In this document: positions 1 through 9,128 of the stretch, one piece after another | Position numbering within the stretch: position 1 is the first letter of the stretch | Layout of the letters: every line of letters begins with the position of its first letter | Position numbers and translations under genes: made by a program | Notes under the pieces: model-generated | Databases searched by the model: none | The model's input: only the letters and a program-made list of their open reading frames with translations | What the model was told of the DNA's origin: nothing | DNA from: Anaeramoeba ignava | Taxonomy: Eukaryota > Metamonada > Anaeramoebidae | Length of the DNA stretch: 64,000 nt | Reading direction: 5' to 3' | Assembly (NCBI GenBank): GCA_028826165.1 | Contig: JAPDFW010000080.1 | Location: forward strand, 62,001-126,000

Positions 1-80
1 ATTTAAATCTTATTTTGATCATTTAAATCTTATTTTGATCATTTAAATCTTATTTAATAATTTAAATCTTATTTTGATCA
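1..80. repeat. 20-bp tandem repeat across the DBF4 stop codon
   Basis: Three to four copies of a 20-bp unit (ATTTAAATCTTATTTTGATC on the plus strand), the third slightly altered. Read on the minus strand the unit encodes Asp-Gln-Asn-Lys-Ile followed by TAA. The stop codon of the DBF4 gene therefore lies inside the repeat, and the array continues past it to the window edge. Confidence 0.8.
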
Positions 81-3045
81 TTTTCATTTTCACTTTTGTA
101 TTCAATATTATTTTCACTTTTGTATTCAATATTATTTTCACTTTTGTATTCAATATTATTTTCATTTTTGTATTCAATATTATTTTCACTTTTGTATTCA
201 ATATCATTTTCATTTTTGTATTCAATATTATTTTCACTTTTGTATTCAATATCATTTTCATTTTCATTTTCAATATCATTTTCACTTTTGTATTCAATAT
301 TATTTTCACTTTTGTATTCAATATCATTTTCATTTTTGTATTCAATATCATTTTCACTTTTGTATTCAATATTATTTTCATTTTTGTATTCAATATTATT
401 TTCACTTTTGTATTCAATATTATTTTCACTTTTGTATTCAATATCATTTTCACTTTTGTATTCAATATTATTTTCATTTTTGTATTCAATATTATTTTCA
501 ATTTCGTATTCAATATCATTTTCACTTTTGTATTCAATATTATTTTCATTTTTAATATCATTTTCATTTTTGTATTCAATATCATTTTCACTTTTGTATT
601 CAATATTATTTTCATTTTTGTATTCAATATCATTTTCACTTTTGTATTCAATATTATTTTCACTTTTGTATTCAATATCATTTTCATTTTCATTTTCAAT
701 ATTATTTTCATTTTTGTATTCAATATTATTTTCATTTTTGTATTCAATATTATTTTCATTTTTGTATTCAATATCATTTTCACTTTTGTATTCAATATTA
801 TTTTCATTTTTGTATTCAATATTATTTTCATTTTTGTATTCAATATCATTTTCACTTTTGTATTCAATATCATTTTCACTTTTGTATTCAATATTATTTT
901 CAATTTCATTTTCAATATTATTTTCATTTTTGTATTCAATATCATTTTCACTTTTGTATTCAATATTATTTTCATTTTTAATATCATTTTCACTTTTGTA
1001 TTCAATATTATTTTCATTTTCAATATTATTTTCACTTTTGTATTCAATATTATTTTCATTTTCAATATTATTTTCATTTTCAATATTATTTTCACTTTTG
1101 TATTCAATATCATTTTCATTTTTGTATTCAATATTATTTTCACTTTTGTATTCAATATCATTTTCATTTTGATTTTGATTTTGATTTTGATTTTCATCTT
1201 CAATTTCATCATCTTCAATTTCATCATCTTCAATTTTGTTTTCAATTTCTTCAATTTCAATCCCTATTTCATATTCGTTTTTGTATTCAATATCATTTTT
1301 ATTTTGATTTTGATTTTGATTTTGATTTTGATTTTCATTTTCATTTTGATTTTGATTTTGATTTTGATTTTCATTTTGATTTTGATTTTCATTTTGATTT
1401 TGATTTTGATTTTGATTTTCAATTTCATTTTCATTTTGATTTTCATTTTGATTTTGATTTTGATTTTGATTTTGATTTTGATTTTGATTTTGATTTTGAT
1501 TTTGATTTTCATTTTGATTTTGATTTTGATTTTGATTTTGATTTTGATTTTGATTTTCATTTAGATTTTGATTTTGATTTTGATTTTGATTTTCATTTTG
1601 ATTTTCATTTTGATTTTGATTTTCATTTTCATTTTCATTTTCAATTTCAATTTCATCATTTTCAATTTCATCATCTTCAATTTCATCATCTTCAATTTCA
1701 TCATCTTCAATTTTGTTTTCAATTTCTTCAATTTCAATCCCTATTTCATATTCGTTTTTGTATTCAATATCATTTTCATTTTGATTTTGATTTTGATTTT
1801 GATTTTGATTTTGATTTTGATTTTGATTTTGATTTTGATTTTCATTTTGATTTTCATTTTGATTTTCATTTTCACTTTGATTTTGATTTTGATTTTCATT
1901 TTCATTTTGATTTTCATTTTGATTTTGATTTTGATTTTCATTTTCACTTTGATTTTGATTTTGATTTTCATTTTCAATTTCATTTTCATTTTGATTTTGA
2001 TTTAGATTTTCATTTTGATTTTGATTTTGATTTTGATTTAGATTTTGATTTTGATTTTGATTTTGATTTTGATTTTGATTTTCATTTTGATTTTGATTTT
2101 CAATTTCAATTTCATCATTTTCAATTTCATCATCTTCAATTTTTTTTTTAATTTCTTCAATTTCAATCCCTATTTCATATTCGTTTTTGTATTCAATATT
2201 ATTTTTATTTTGATTTTGATTTTCATTTTGATTTTGATTTTGATTTTGATTTTGATTTTCATTTTCACTTTGATTTTGATTTTGATTTTCATTTTCAATT
2301 TCATTTTCATTTTGATTTTGATTTAGATTTTCATTTTGATTTTGATTTTGATTTTGATTTTGATTTTGATTTTGATTTTGATTTTCATTTTGATTTTGAT
2401 TTTCAATTTCAATTTCATCATTTTCAATTTCATCATCTTCAATTTTTTTTTTAATTTCTTCAATTTCAATCCCTATTTCATATTCGTTTTTGTATTCAAT
2501 ATTATTTTTATTTTGATTTTGATTTTCATTTTGATTTTGATTTTGATTTTGATTTTGATTTTGATTTTCAATTTCAATTTCATCATTTTCAATTTCATCA
2601 TCTTCAATTTCATCATCTTCAATTTCATCATCTTCAATTTTTTTTTTAATTTCTTCAATTTCAATCCCTATTTCATATTCGTTTTTGTATTCAATATCAT
2701 TTTGATTTTGATTTTGATTTTGATTTTCAATTTCATATTTGTTTCTGTATTCAATTTCATCATTTTCATTTTGATTTTGATTTTCATTTTCATTTTCAAT
2801 TTCAATTTCATTTTCATTTTCAATTTCAATTTCATTTTCATTTTCAATTTCAATTTCATTTTCATTTTCAATTTCAATTTCATTTTCAATTTCATTTTCA
2901 ATTTCATTTTTATTTTGATTTTGATTTTCATTTTGATTTTGATTTTCATTTTGATTTTGATTTTGATTTTGATTTTCATTTTCATTTTCATTTTCATTTT
3001 CATTTTCATTTTCATTTTCATTTTCAATTTCAATTTCAATTTCAT
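62..3045. repeat. 3-kb coding repeat array in the DBF4 tail
   Basis: Nested arrays, all with periods divisible by three. Positions 62-1180 hold a 24-bp unit made of TATTCAATATTA plus TTTTCACTTTTG (plus strand), with 12-bp shortened forms. It encodes octapeptides of the type N-N-I-E-Y-K-S-E. Positions 1180-2700 hold five copies of a longer module, each with a Y-E-I-G-I-E-I-E-E-I core and Asp/Glu-Ile clusters, separated by (GATTTT)n tracts encoding Asn-Gln. Positions 2700-3045 hold Glu-Ile/Glu-Asn tracts. Module copies differ by substitutions and by indels that are multiples of three. Confidence 0.85.
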
Positions 3046-4303
3046 TTTGCTTTTTTTTACTATTTTTTTTAAAACCGATTTTCCTTTTACTTTTTGGTTG
3101 ATTCAAATCATTCAACTCCCCTTTTTGTTTATCATCTTGAGAAATTAAATCTGTTTCTTTTTCAAAAGCAATTTTCCTTTTTGAACGAGATTGATTAAAT
3201 AAATCTCGAAAAATATCAGGTTCTAAATAAAGTTCATCATCAATTTCCATATCAACAACTTGAGAATCAGTATTTTTTTTATTTTTTTCATTTTCTTGAT
3301 TAATACTTTCAAACAATAAATCAATAATATGATAATTTGAACTCCTCAATGCAAAACTTCTATGCCTATTTTTATTGATATGGTTGCGAAAATGACTAAA
3401 TCTTTGGCGACAATTTTCACAATATCCATTGCCTTTGATTTTATTATTTTTTTTCTTGAATTTTCTTGGGTTATTTTGAAGAATTTCAACAGACCAATTC
3501 GGGATTCGAGATTTGCATCTCTTTGATAAAATATCTTTTATATCTGGAATCTCTTCGTATTCCTGATAAAATGGTTGATGATTTTGTTCCAAATCAAAAA
3601 TACTGATAAATTGCTTTTCTTTTTCTTCTTCACTATTAACACTATTATTGACTTTTTCTTCATCTTTTTTTAAATCTATTTCTTGTGGTTTTTGTTCGAG
3701 TTGATTTTTTTCGAGCATTTCCATTTTCCTGTCAATCCATCTCAGAAATTTTTCAGATGAACATATTTTAGTTCCAAGTGATTCAATTTTTTTCAAAGAA
3801 AGAATATTTTTTTGGTGATTTGATGAAGAAATTGAAGATTTTTGTGAATTTTGTTTTTCAGGTAAATTTTGTGATAAAGAATTATTATTATTATCATTTC
3901 TTTTTCCAGAATTTAAATTAATAGGAATATTTTCAGCAGAATTTGTTGGGAAATTGAATAAAAAATTCTGTTCAATTTTAAATGTTTTTGATTCTTTTTG
4001 AGTTGAATTGATATTTAAAATTTGTGTTTTTGGTTCTTGATTATGATTATGATTGTAATTGTAATTATAATTATGTGAATTTAAATGGGAATTTGTTTGT
4101 ATTTGTGTTTGTGTTTGTTGTTCTTTTTGTGAATGTGAATGTGAATGTGAAATTATTTCATCTGTTATATAATAATTAACTCTTCTTTTAAAATCATTTA
4201 AAATTGTTCCTCCAAAATTTTTAATTCCTTTTTCTAATTTTTTTCTTTTATTTTCATCTTCAATATGAAGAACAAATCTTTTTCCCTTTAAACGTTGATT
4301 CAT
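62..4303 (-). CDS. DBF4: DBF4-like regulatory subunit of the Cdc7 kinase, with a giant repetitive tail
   Basis: Predicted 1413 aa, single exon. Dbf4 binds and activates the S-phase kinase Cdc7, which phosphorylates the MCM helicase at replication origins. Three conserved Dbf4 motifs are visible in order. A BRCT-like motif N starts at residues 8-50 (KRFVLHIEDENKR onward) and continues after an insertion at about 175-190 (LGTKICSSEKFLRWI). Motif M is at 232-250 (FISIFDLEQNHQPFYQEY). The C-terminal Dbf4 zinc finger is at about 293-320, with ligands C295, C298, H308 and H314 in the order C-x2-C, H-x5-H. After residue ~420 the remaining ~990 residues are Glu/Asn/Gln/Ile/Lys repeats. The ATG at 4303 begins the conserved domain directly. 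The family call is firm from motif order; the tail being translated is inferred from about 1000 codons without a stop or frameshift. The next gene on the same strand (ARIH) ends 272 bp upstream. Confidence 0.85.
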   Translation of the reverse strand: MNQRLKGKRFVLHIEDENKRKKLEKGIKNFGGTILNDFKRRVNYYITDEIISHSHSHSQKEQQTQTQIQTNSHLNSHNYNYNYNHNHNQEPKTQILNINSTQKESKTFKIEQNFLFNFPTNSAENIPINLNSGKRNDNNNNSLSQNLPEKQNSQKSSISSSNHQKNILSLKKIESLGTKICSSEKFLRWIDRKMEMLEKNQLEQKPQEIDLKKDEEKVNNSVNSEEEKEKQFISIFDLEQNHQPFYQEYEEIPDIKDILSKRCKSRIPNWSVEILQNNPRKFKKKNNKIKGNGYCENCRQRFSHFRNHINKNRHRSFALRSSNYHIIDLLFESINQENEKNKKNTDSQVVDMEIDDELYLEPDIFRDLFNQSRSKRKIAFEKETDLISQDDKQKGELNDLNQPKSKRKIGFKKNSKKKQNEIEIEIENENENENENENENENENQNQNQNQNENQNQNENQNQNKNEIENEIENEIEIENENEIEIENENEIEIENENEIEIENENENQNQNENDEIEYRNKYEIENQNQNQNQNDIEYKNEYEIGIEIEEIKKKIEDDEIEDDEIEDDEIENDEIEIENQNQNQNQNQNQNENQNQNKNNIEYKNEYEIGIEIEEIKKKIEDDEIENDEIEIENQNQNENQNQNQNQNQNQNQNQNENLNQNQNENEIENENQNQNQSENENQNQNQNQNQNENQNQNKNNIEYKNEYEIGIEIEEIKKKIEDDEIENDEIEIENQNQNENQNQNQNQNQNQNLNQNQNQNQNENLNQNQNENEIENENQNQNQSENENQNQNQNENQNENENQNQNQSENENQNENQNENQNQNQNQNQNQNQNQNQNQNENDIEYKNEYEIGIEIEEIENKIEDDEIEDDEIEDDEIENDEIEIENENENENQNQNENQNENQNQNQNQNLNENQNQNQNQNQNQNQNENQNQNQNQNQNQNQNQNQNQNENQNENEIENQNQNQNQNENQNQNENQNQNQNQNENENQNQNQNQNQNKNDIEYKNEYEIGIEIEEIENKIEDDEIEDDEIEDENQNQNQNQNENDIEYKSENNIEYKNENDIEYKSENNIENENNIENENNIEYKSENNIENENNIEYKSENDIKNENNIEYKSENDIEYKNENNIENEIENNIEYKSENDIEYKSENDIEYKNENNIEYKNENNIEYKSENDIEYKNENNIEYKNENNIEYKNENNIENENENDIEYKSENNIEYKSENDIEYKNENNIEYKSENDIEYKNENDIKNENNIEYKSENDIEYEIENNIEYKNENNIEYKSENDIEYKSENNIEYKSENNIEYKNENNIEYKSENDIEYKNENDIEYKSENNIEYKSENDIENENENDIEYKSENNIEYKNENDIEYKSENNIEYKNENNIEYKSENNIEYKSENNIEYKSENENDQNKI

Positions 4304-4575
4304 TTTAATAAATTAAAAAAAAAAAAAAAAAAATGAAAATCGGAAAAAAAAAATTTTTTTTATTGGAAAAGAAAAAAAAAAAAAGAAAAATTTCAAACAA
4401 AAAGAAAGAAAAGAAAGTAAGTAAGTAAATTTTTGATTTTGAATTATTTTTGGAAAAGTGGAAAAAAAGAGGATTTGAAAAAATTTCCAAAAATGAAAAA
4501 TTAGAAAAAAAAGAGAAAAAGAAAATTAACTTTTGATTGATAAGAAAAAAAGAAGAAGAAGAAGAAGAAGAAAAA

Positions 4576-7500
4576 TTAATCAGGAAGACCACTTTCAACT
4601 GTATCAAATAAACCTTCAAGCATTTTCTTTGCAATTCTTGTTTTATTTACTGCTTGCATTTTATCAATTTTCTCAATTGGTAATTCTAAAATTTCACTTA
4701 ATTGTTCTGTTGTGTTTTCCAAATCTTCTTGAACAAATTCAAAAAGATTTTTACCAGCAGATTTATCTGGAAGATAATATGCAAAAACATATGTGTACAT
4801 CAATGTAGATCGACACTATTTAAAATTTAAATTATTTTTGGATTAAATTATTTTTGAATTATTTTTGAATTATTTTTGAATTATTTTGAATTAAATTATT
4901 TTTGATTTAAATTATTTTTAAAATTAAATTATTTTTAAATTAAATTATTTTGGAATTAAATTATTTTAAATTATTTTGAATTAAATTATTTTTAAATTAA
5001 ATTATTTTTGAATTAAATTATTTTTGAATTAAATTATTTTTAAATTAAATTATTTTTGAATTGAATTATTTTTGAATTAAATTATTTTTGAATTTAAATT
5101 ATTTTTAAATTAAATTATTTTAAATTATTTTGGAATTAAATTATTTTTAAATTAAATTATTTTTAAATTATTTTTGGATTATTTTTGAATTTAAATATTT
5201 TTGAATTAAATTATTTTGGAATTAAATTATTTTTGAATTGAATTATTTTGGAATTAAAACTTACAATACAAAGTTGATCAACTGCTTCTTCCATAAAACT
5301 AACATCAATAAATGAAACATCTTTTGATTCTTGCATTTCTTTCATCTTTTTTCTTGTTTTTTCTCTTAATTCCTTTTCAAATCCAAGAGATTGCTTATGA
5401 TTTTGATATCTGTGATAATAATGAATGTATCTCTAAAAAAGATTCCAAGTTAAAAATTTACAGTTAAATTTAAATTTAAATTTTTAACTTAAATTTAAAG
5501 ATTTCAGTTTACATCTAATGCTAATTTAGTTTCTTCAGCTTTTTTATTATCATGTTTTGAAGGATCATATCTATTGCATTTAAAATAACTTGTTCCATGA
5601 AGTTTCCAATCCTCTTAAATATATTTAAATTTAATTTAATAAATAATTTAATAAATATATTTAAATTTAATTAATAAATATATTTAAATTTAATTTAATA
5701 AATATATTTATTAAATTAAATAAATATAATTACCTAAACAAACCCAACAAAATTCATAATGACATTTTCTGCAAGTCATATGACTAAAAAAATTTAAATT
5801 TGAAAATTGAAAGTTATAAATTAAATTTGAAAATTATAATTTCTTTTTTTTTGAAAATATATTTACTTGCAACCTCCATTTTTTTCAATTTGAGTATGAC
5901 ATTTAGGACAAGGCTTTGTATTCGCTAAAAGCCAATTATAAGTTTCTGAATCATCTTGACACTAAAAAAAATGAATTAAATTAAAATTATTTTTGGATTA
6001 TTTTGAATTAAAATTATTTTTGATTTAAATTATTTTGAATTATTTTTGAATTAAATTATTTTTGGATTATTTTGAATTATTTTTGAAATTAAAATTATTT
6101 TGAATTAAAATTATTTTGTACTTTTTTATTCCAAGTTGCATATTGTTCACAAGTTGATGGTGAATGAGCTTCTCCAGAACATTTAAAACTATTTAAAATT
6201 TGATAATTTGATAATTTGATAATTTTTTAAATAAAAATTAAAATAAAAGTAAATAAAAGGTTTCAAACCAAAAACGATATCCACAAGAACATTGAACATT
6301 TGAACCTCTAATTTTAATTGAAAAAAATTTTAATTGAAAAAAATTTTAATTGAAAAAAATTAATTGAAAAAAATTTAATTGAAAAAAATTTTGATTGAAT
6401 TTTTACCGAGTAATCATTGATGAATTAACTGCTTTCCCACATCCTGGTGCGGGACACCATTTGATCGATGGATTATCTTCAACAAAAGATTTTGCTAAAA
6501 ACCATCTATTTTAAATAAATTTGGAAATGAAAAAGAAATGAATAAAAAAGAAACAAATACAGAAAAAAAACATTTTCAAAATAAAAAATATAAAAAATAT
6601 AGAAAATAAAAAGAAGAAATACTGATATTTAGAAAACATTTCGGTTGAAACAATCTTTTTGATTAATTTTTCATGGACTAATTCATAACATTGATGAATA
6701 GGACAGATAATATTATTAACATTTCCATCTTTGATTTTTGTTGTGAGATAATCTTTCCAACAATCTAAACAAATAGGATGTCTACATCTTAAACTAAACG
6801 AAGTTTTTGGATCAATATCTTCAAAACAAATCAAGCAACTGTCTCCATCAGGTTTATATTCAGTATTTTGGTCTTGAACTAAATTTAATTTTAATTTTAA
6901 TTTTAATTTTAATTTTAATTTCAATTTTAATTTTAATTTTAATTTTAATTTTAAATTTTAATTTTAATTTTAATTTTAAATTTTAATTTTAACTTTAATT
7001 TTAATTTAATTTTAATTTTAATTTTCAATTTTAATTTCAATTTTAATTTTCAATTTTAATTTTAATTTTAATTTCAATTTTAATTTTGATTTTAACTTTA
7101 ATTTTAATTTCAATTTTAATTTTAAATTTAAATTTAATTTTGATTTTAATTTTAATTTTAATTTCAATTTTAATTTTAAATTTAAATTTAATTTTGATTT
7201 TAATTTTAATTTTAATTTTAATTTTAATTTTAATTTTAATTTTAATTTACAATCTTTTTCATTAATTTTTGCTTTTTTGAAAACTGCTTGTCTGTCAGTC
7301 ATTACATCTTCAATTAATCTATCAACATTCCATCGAAAATGTCTTAATAAAGCACCTGCAATAAAACTTGGTACATCAAGAACTCCAGAAATTTTATCAA
7401 TTTGTTGAGTTTGTTCTTCCATAATTTTATTCTGGAAATAATTTTATAAATAATTTTATAAATAATTTTATAAATAATTTTATAAATAATTTTATAAATA

Positions 7501-8636
7501 ATTTTATAAATAATTTTATAAATAATTTTATAAATAATTTTATAAATAATTTTATAAATAATTTTATAAATAATTTTATAAATAATTTTATAAATAATTT
7601 TATAAATAATTTTATAAATAATTTTATAAATAATTTAATAAATAATTTTATAAATAATTTTATAAATAATTTTATAAATAATTTTATAATTAATTTTATA
7701 AATAATTTTATAAATAATTTTATAAATAATTTTATAATTAATTTTATAAATAATTTTATAAATAATTTTATAATTAATTTTATTATTAATTTTATATTTA
7801 ATTTTATAAATAATTTTATAAATAATTTTATTATTAATTTTATAATTAATTTTATTATTAATTTTATAATTAATTTTATTATTAATTTTATAAATAATTT
7901 TATAAATAATTTTATATATAATTTTATATATAATTTTATATATAATTTTATATATAATTTTTATATATAATTTTATAAATAATTTTATAAATAATTTTAT
8001 AAATAATTTTATAAATAATTTTATAAATAATTTTATAAATAATTTTATAAATAATTTTATATTTAATTTTATAAATAATTTTTATATTTAATTTTATAAA
8101 TAATTTTTATAAATAATTTTATATTTAATTTTATAAATAATTTTATAAATAATTTTATAAATAATTTTATATTTAATTTTATATTTAATTTTATAAATAA
8201 TTTTATAATTAATTTTATTAATAATTTTATATTTAATTTTATAAATAATTTTATAATTAATTTTATAATTAATTTTATAAATAATTTTATAATTAATTTT
8301 ATAAATAATTTAATAAATAATTTTATAAATAATTTTATAAATAATTTTATAAATAATTTTATAAATAATTTTATAATTAATTTTATATTTAATTTTATAA
8401 ATAATTTAATATTTAAATTGGTTTGAAAATGTAATTACTGGATCAAGAGCTTTTTGTTTCATATCACTTTGTTCTATATTAACCTCCCAATTATCTTCAT
8501 CACCAGAAATAATTTCATCATCAGTTCCATCATCTATTGGATCGTCATCATCATCATCATCATCATAAGAATTATCTGAATTTGTATCAGAAACCTCACC
8601 ATCATCACCTGAATAAACTTCATCATCTGAACTCAT
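4576..8636 (-). CDS. ARIH1: ARIH1/Ariadne-type RBR E3 ubiquitin ligase (11 exons)
   Basis: Spliced 497-aa protein. Exons on the minus strand: 8636-8439, 7431-7251, 6878-6623, 6505-6407, 6307-6269, 6188-6122, 5961-5867, 5783-5734, 5613-5513, 5432-5265, 4815-4576. Every junction is GT-AG and keeps frame. Order of domains: acidic Asp-rich N-terminus; UBA-like helix pair in exon 2 ([15 protein letters not shown]); RING1 from CLICFEDI to CPIHQC in exon 3; IBR in exons 4-6 ([20 protein letters not shown]); RING2 in exons 7-8 ([19 protein letters not shown], then FCWVCLG), whose GGCNHM cysteine is the family's catalytic, ubiquitin-accepting residue; and the Ariadne domain in exons 9-11 ([11 protein letters not shown] near its end). 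Family knowledge: it takes ubiquitin from UBCH7-class E2s and works with neddylated cullin-RING ligases. Length matches animal ariadne-1 proteins (about 500-560 aa). It looks intact. Confidence 0.95.
4816..5264. repeat. ARIH last intron: AATTAAATTATTTTT-type array
   Basis: The 449-bp final intron is almost entirely repeats of AATTAAATTATTTTT with 1-3 base variants (TTGAATT, TTTAAATT, TTGGAATT). Only the splice ends differ. Confidence 0.85.
6879..7250. repeat. ARIH intron 2: (AATTTT)n hexanucleotide array
   Basis: The 372-bp intron is a degenerate AATTTT hexamer array with occasional C and G substitutions. It opens frames reading Lys-Leu on the minus strand, which are splicing artefacts and not protein. 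Confidence 0.85.
7432..8438. repeat. ARIH intron 1: 12-bp satellite, sense motif AAAATTATTTAT
   Basis: The 1007-bp first intron is about 80 tandem 12-mers. On the plus strand the unit is ATAAATAATTTT, so on the transcribed sense strand it is AAAATTATTTAT. Recurrent variants in sense orientation are AAAATTAAATAT, AAAATTAATTAT and AAAATTATATAT. The 5' splice site is CCA|GTAATTAC at 8438 and the 3' splice site TTTCCAG at 7432. Confidence 0.9.
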
Positions 8637-9128
8637 TTTGTTTTAAAAAGAAAAGAAAATTTTATTTCTTAAAAAAAAAGAAAAAAGAAAAAAATGAAAA
8701 AATGAAAAAATAAAAATTAAATTTAAAAAAAAATTTCTTTTAAAACTTAAAATTTAGATACAATTACATCATTTAAAAAAAAAATCAAAATTAAAATTAA
8801 AATTAGAATTAAAATTAAAATTAAAATTGAAATGAGAAAGTAAATTAAAATTAAAATCAAAATTAAAATTAAAATTGAAATTGAAATTAAAATTAAAATG
8901 AGAAAGTAAAAGTAAAAAATCTTTATTCTTTTTTTTTTTTTAAAATCACATTTTTTTTTTGTGATTTAATTTTGTCCAAAAAAAGACAAAGAAAAAAAGA
9001 AAAAAGAAAGAAAAGAGAAGAAAAAGAAAGAAAAAGAAAAAAAAAAGAAAAAAAAAAAAAAAGAAAAAGAAAAAGAGGAATTTGGGAAAAAAAAATGTCA
9101 AAAAAAAATGAAGGAGAAAAGAAAGGGT
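8637..9128. other. Spacer between LAT 3' end and ARIH 5' end
   Basis: 492 bp without a gene. It contains a degenerate AAAATT array (about 8785-8900), a possible hairpin with arms AAATCACA and TGTGATTT around a T10 loop (8943-8968), and a 93-nt purine-only run on the plus strand (8988-9080). On the minus strand this is a pyrimidine tract upstream of the ARIH start, so it may be part of that promoter; this is inference. Confidence 0.6.

Noticed and set aside
43-1564. Long overlapping open frames on both strands in the DBF4 tail, with Phe/Ile/Val or Lys/Met/Ile repeats
   Set aside because: They arise because repeat periods are multiples of three, opening several frames at once. Only the frame continuous with the conserved Dbf4 domains is kept.
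6511-7422. Lys-Leu-rich ends on two ARIH open frames
   Set aside because: They are read-through of the AATTTT intron array. Splicing 7251 to 6878 gives the continuous UBA-to-RING1 sequence.
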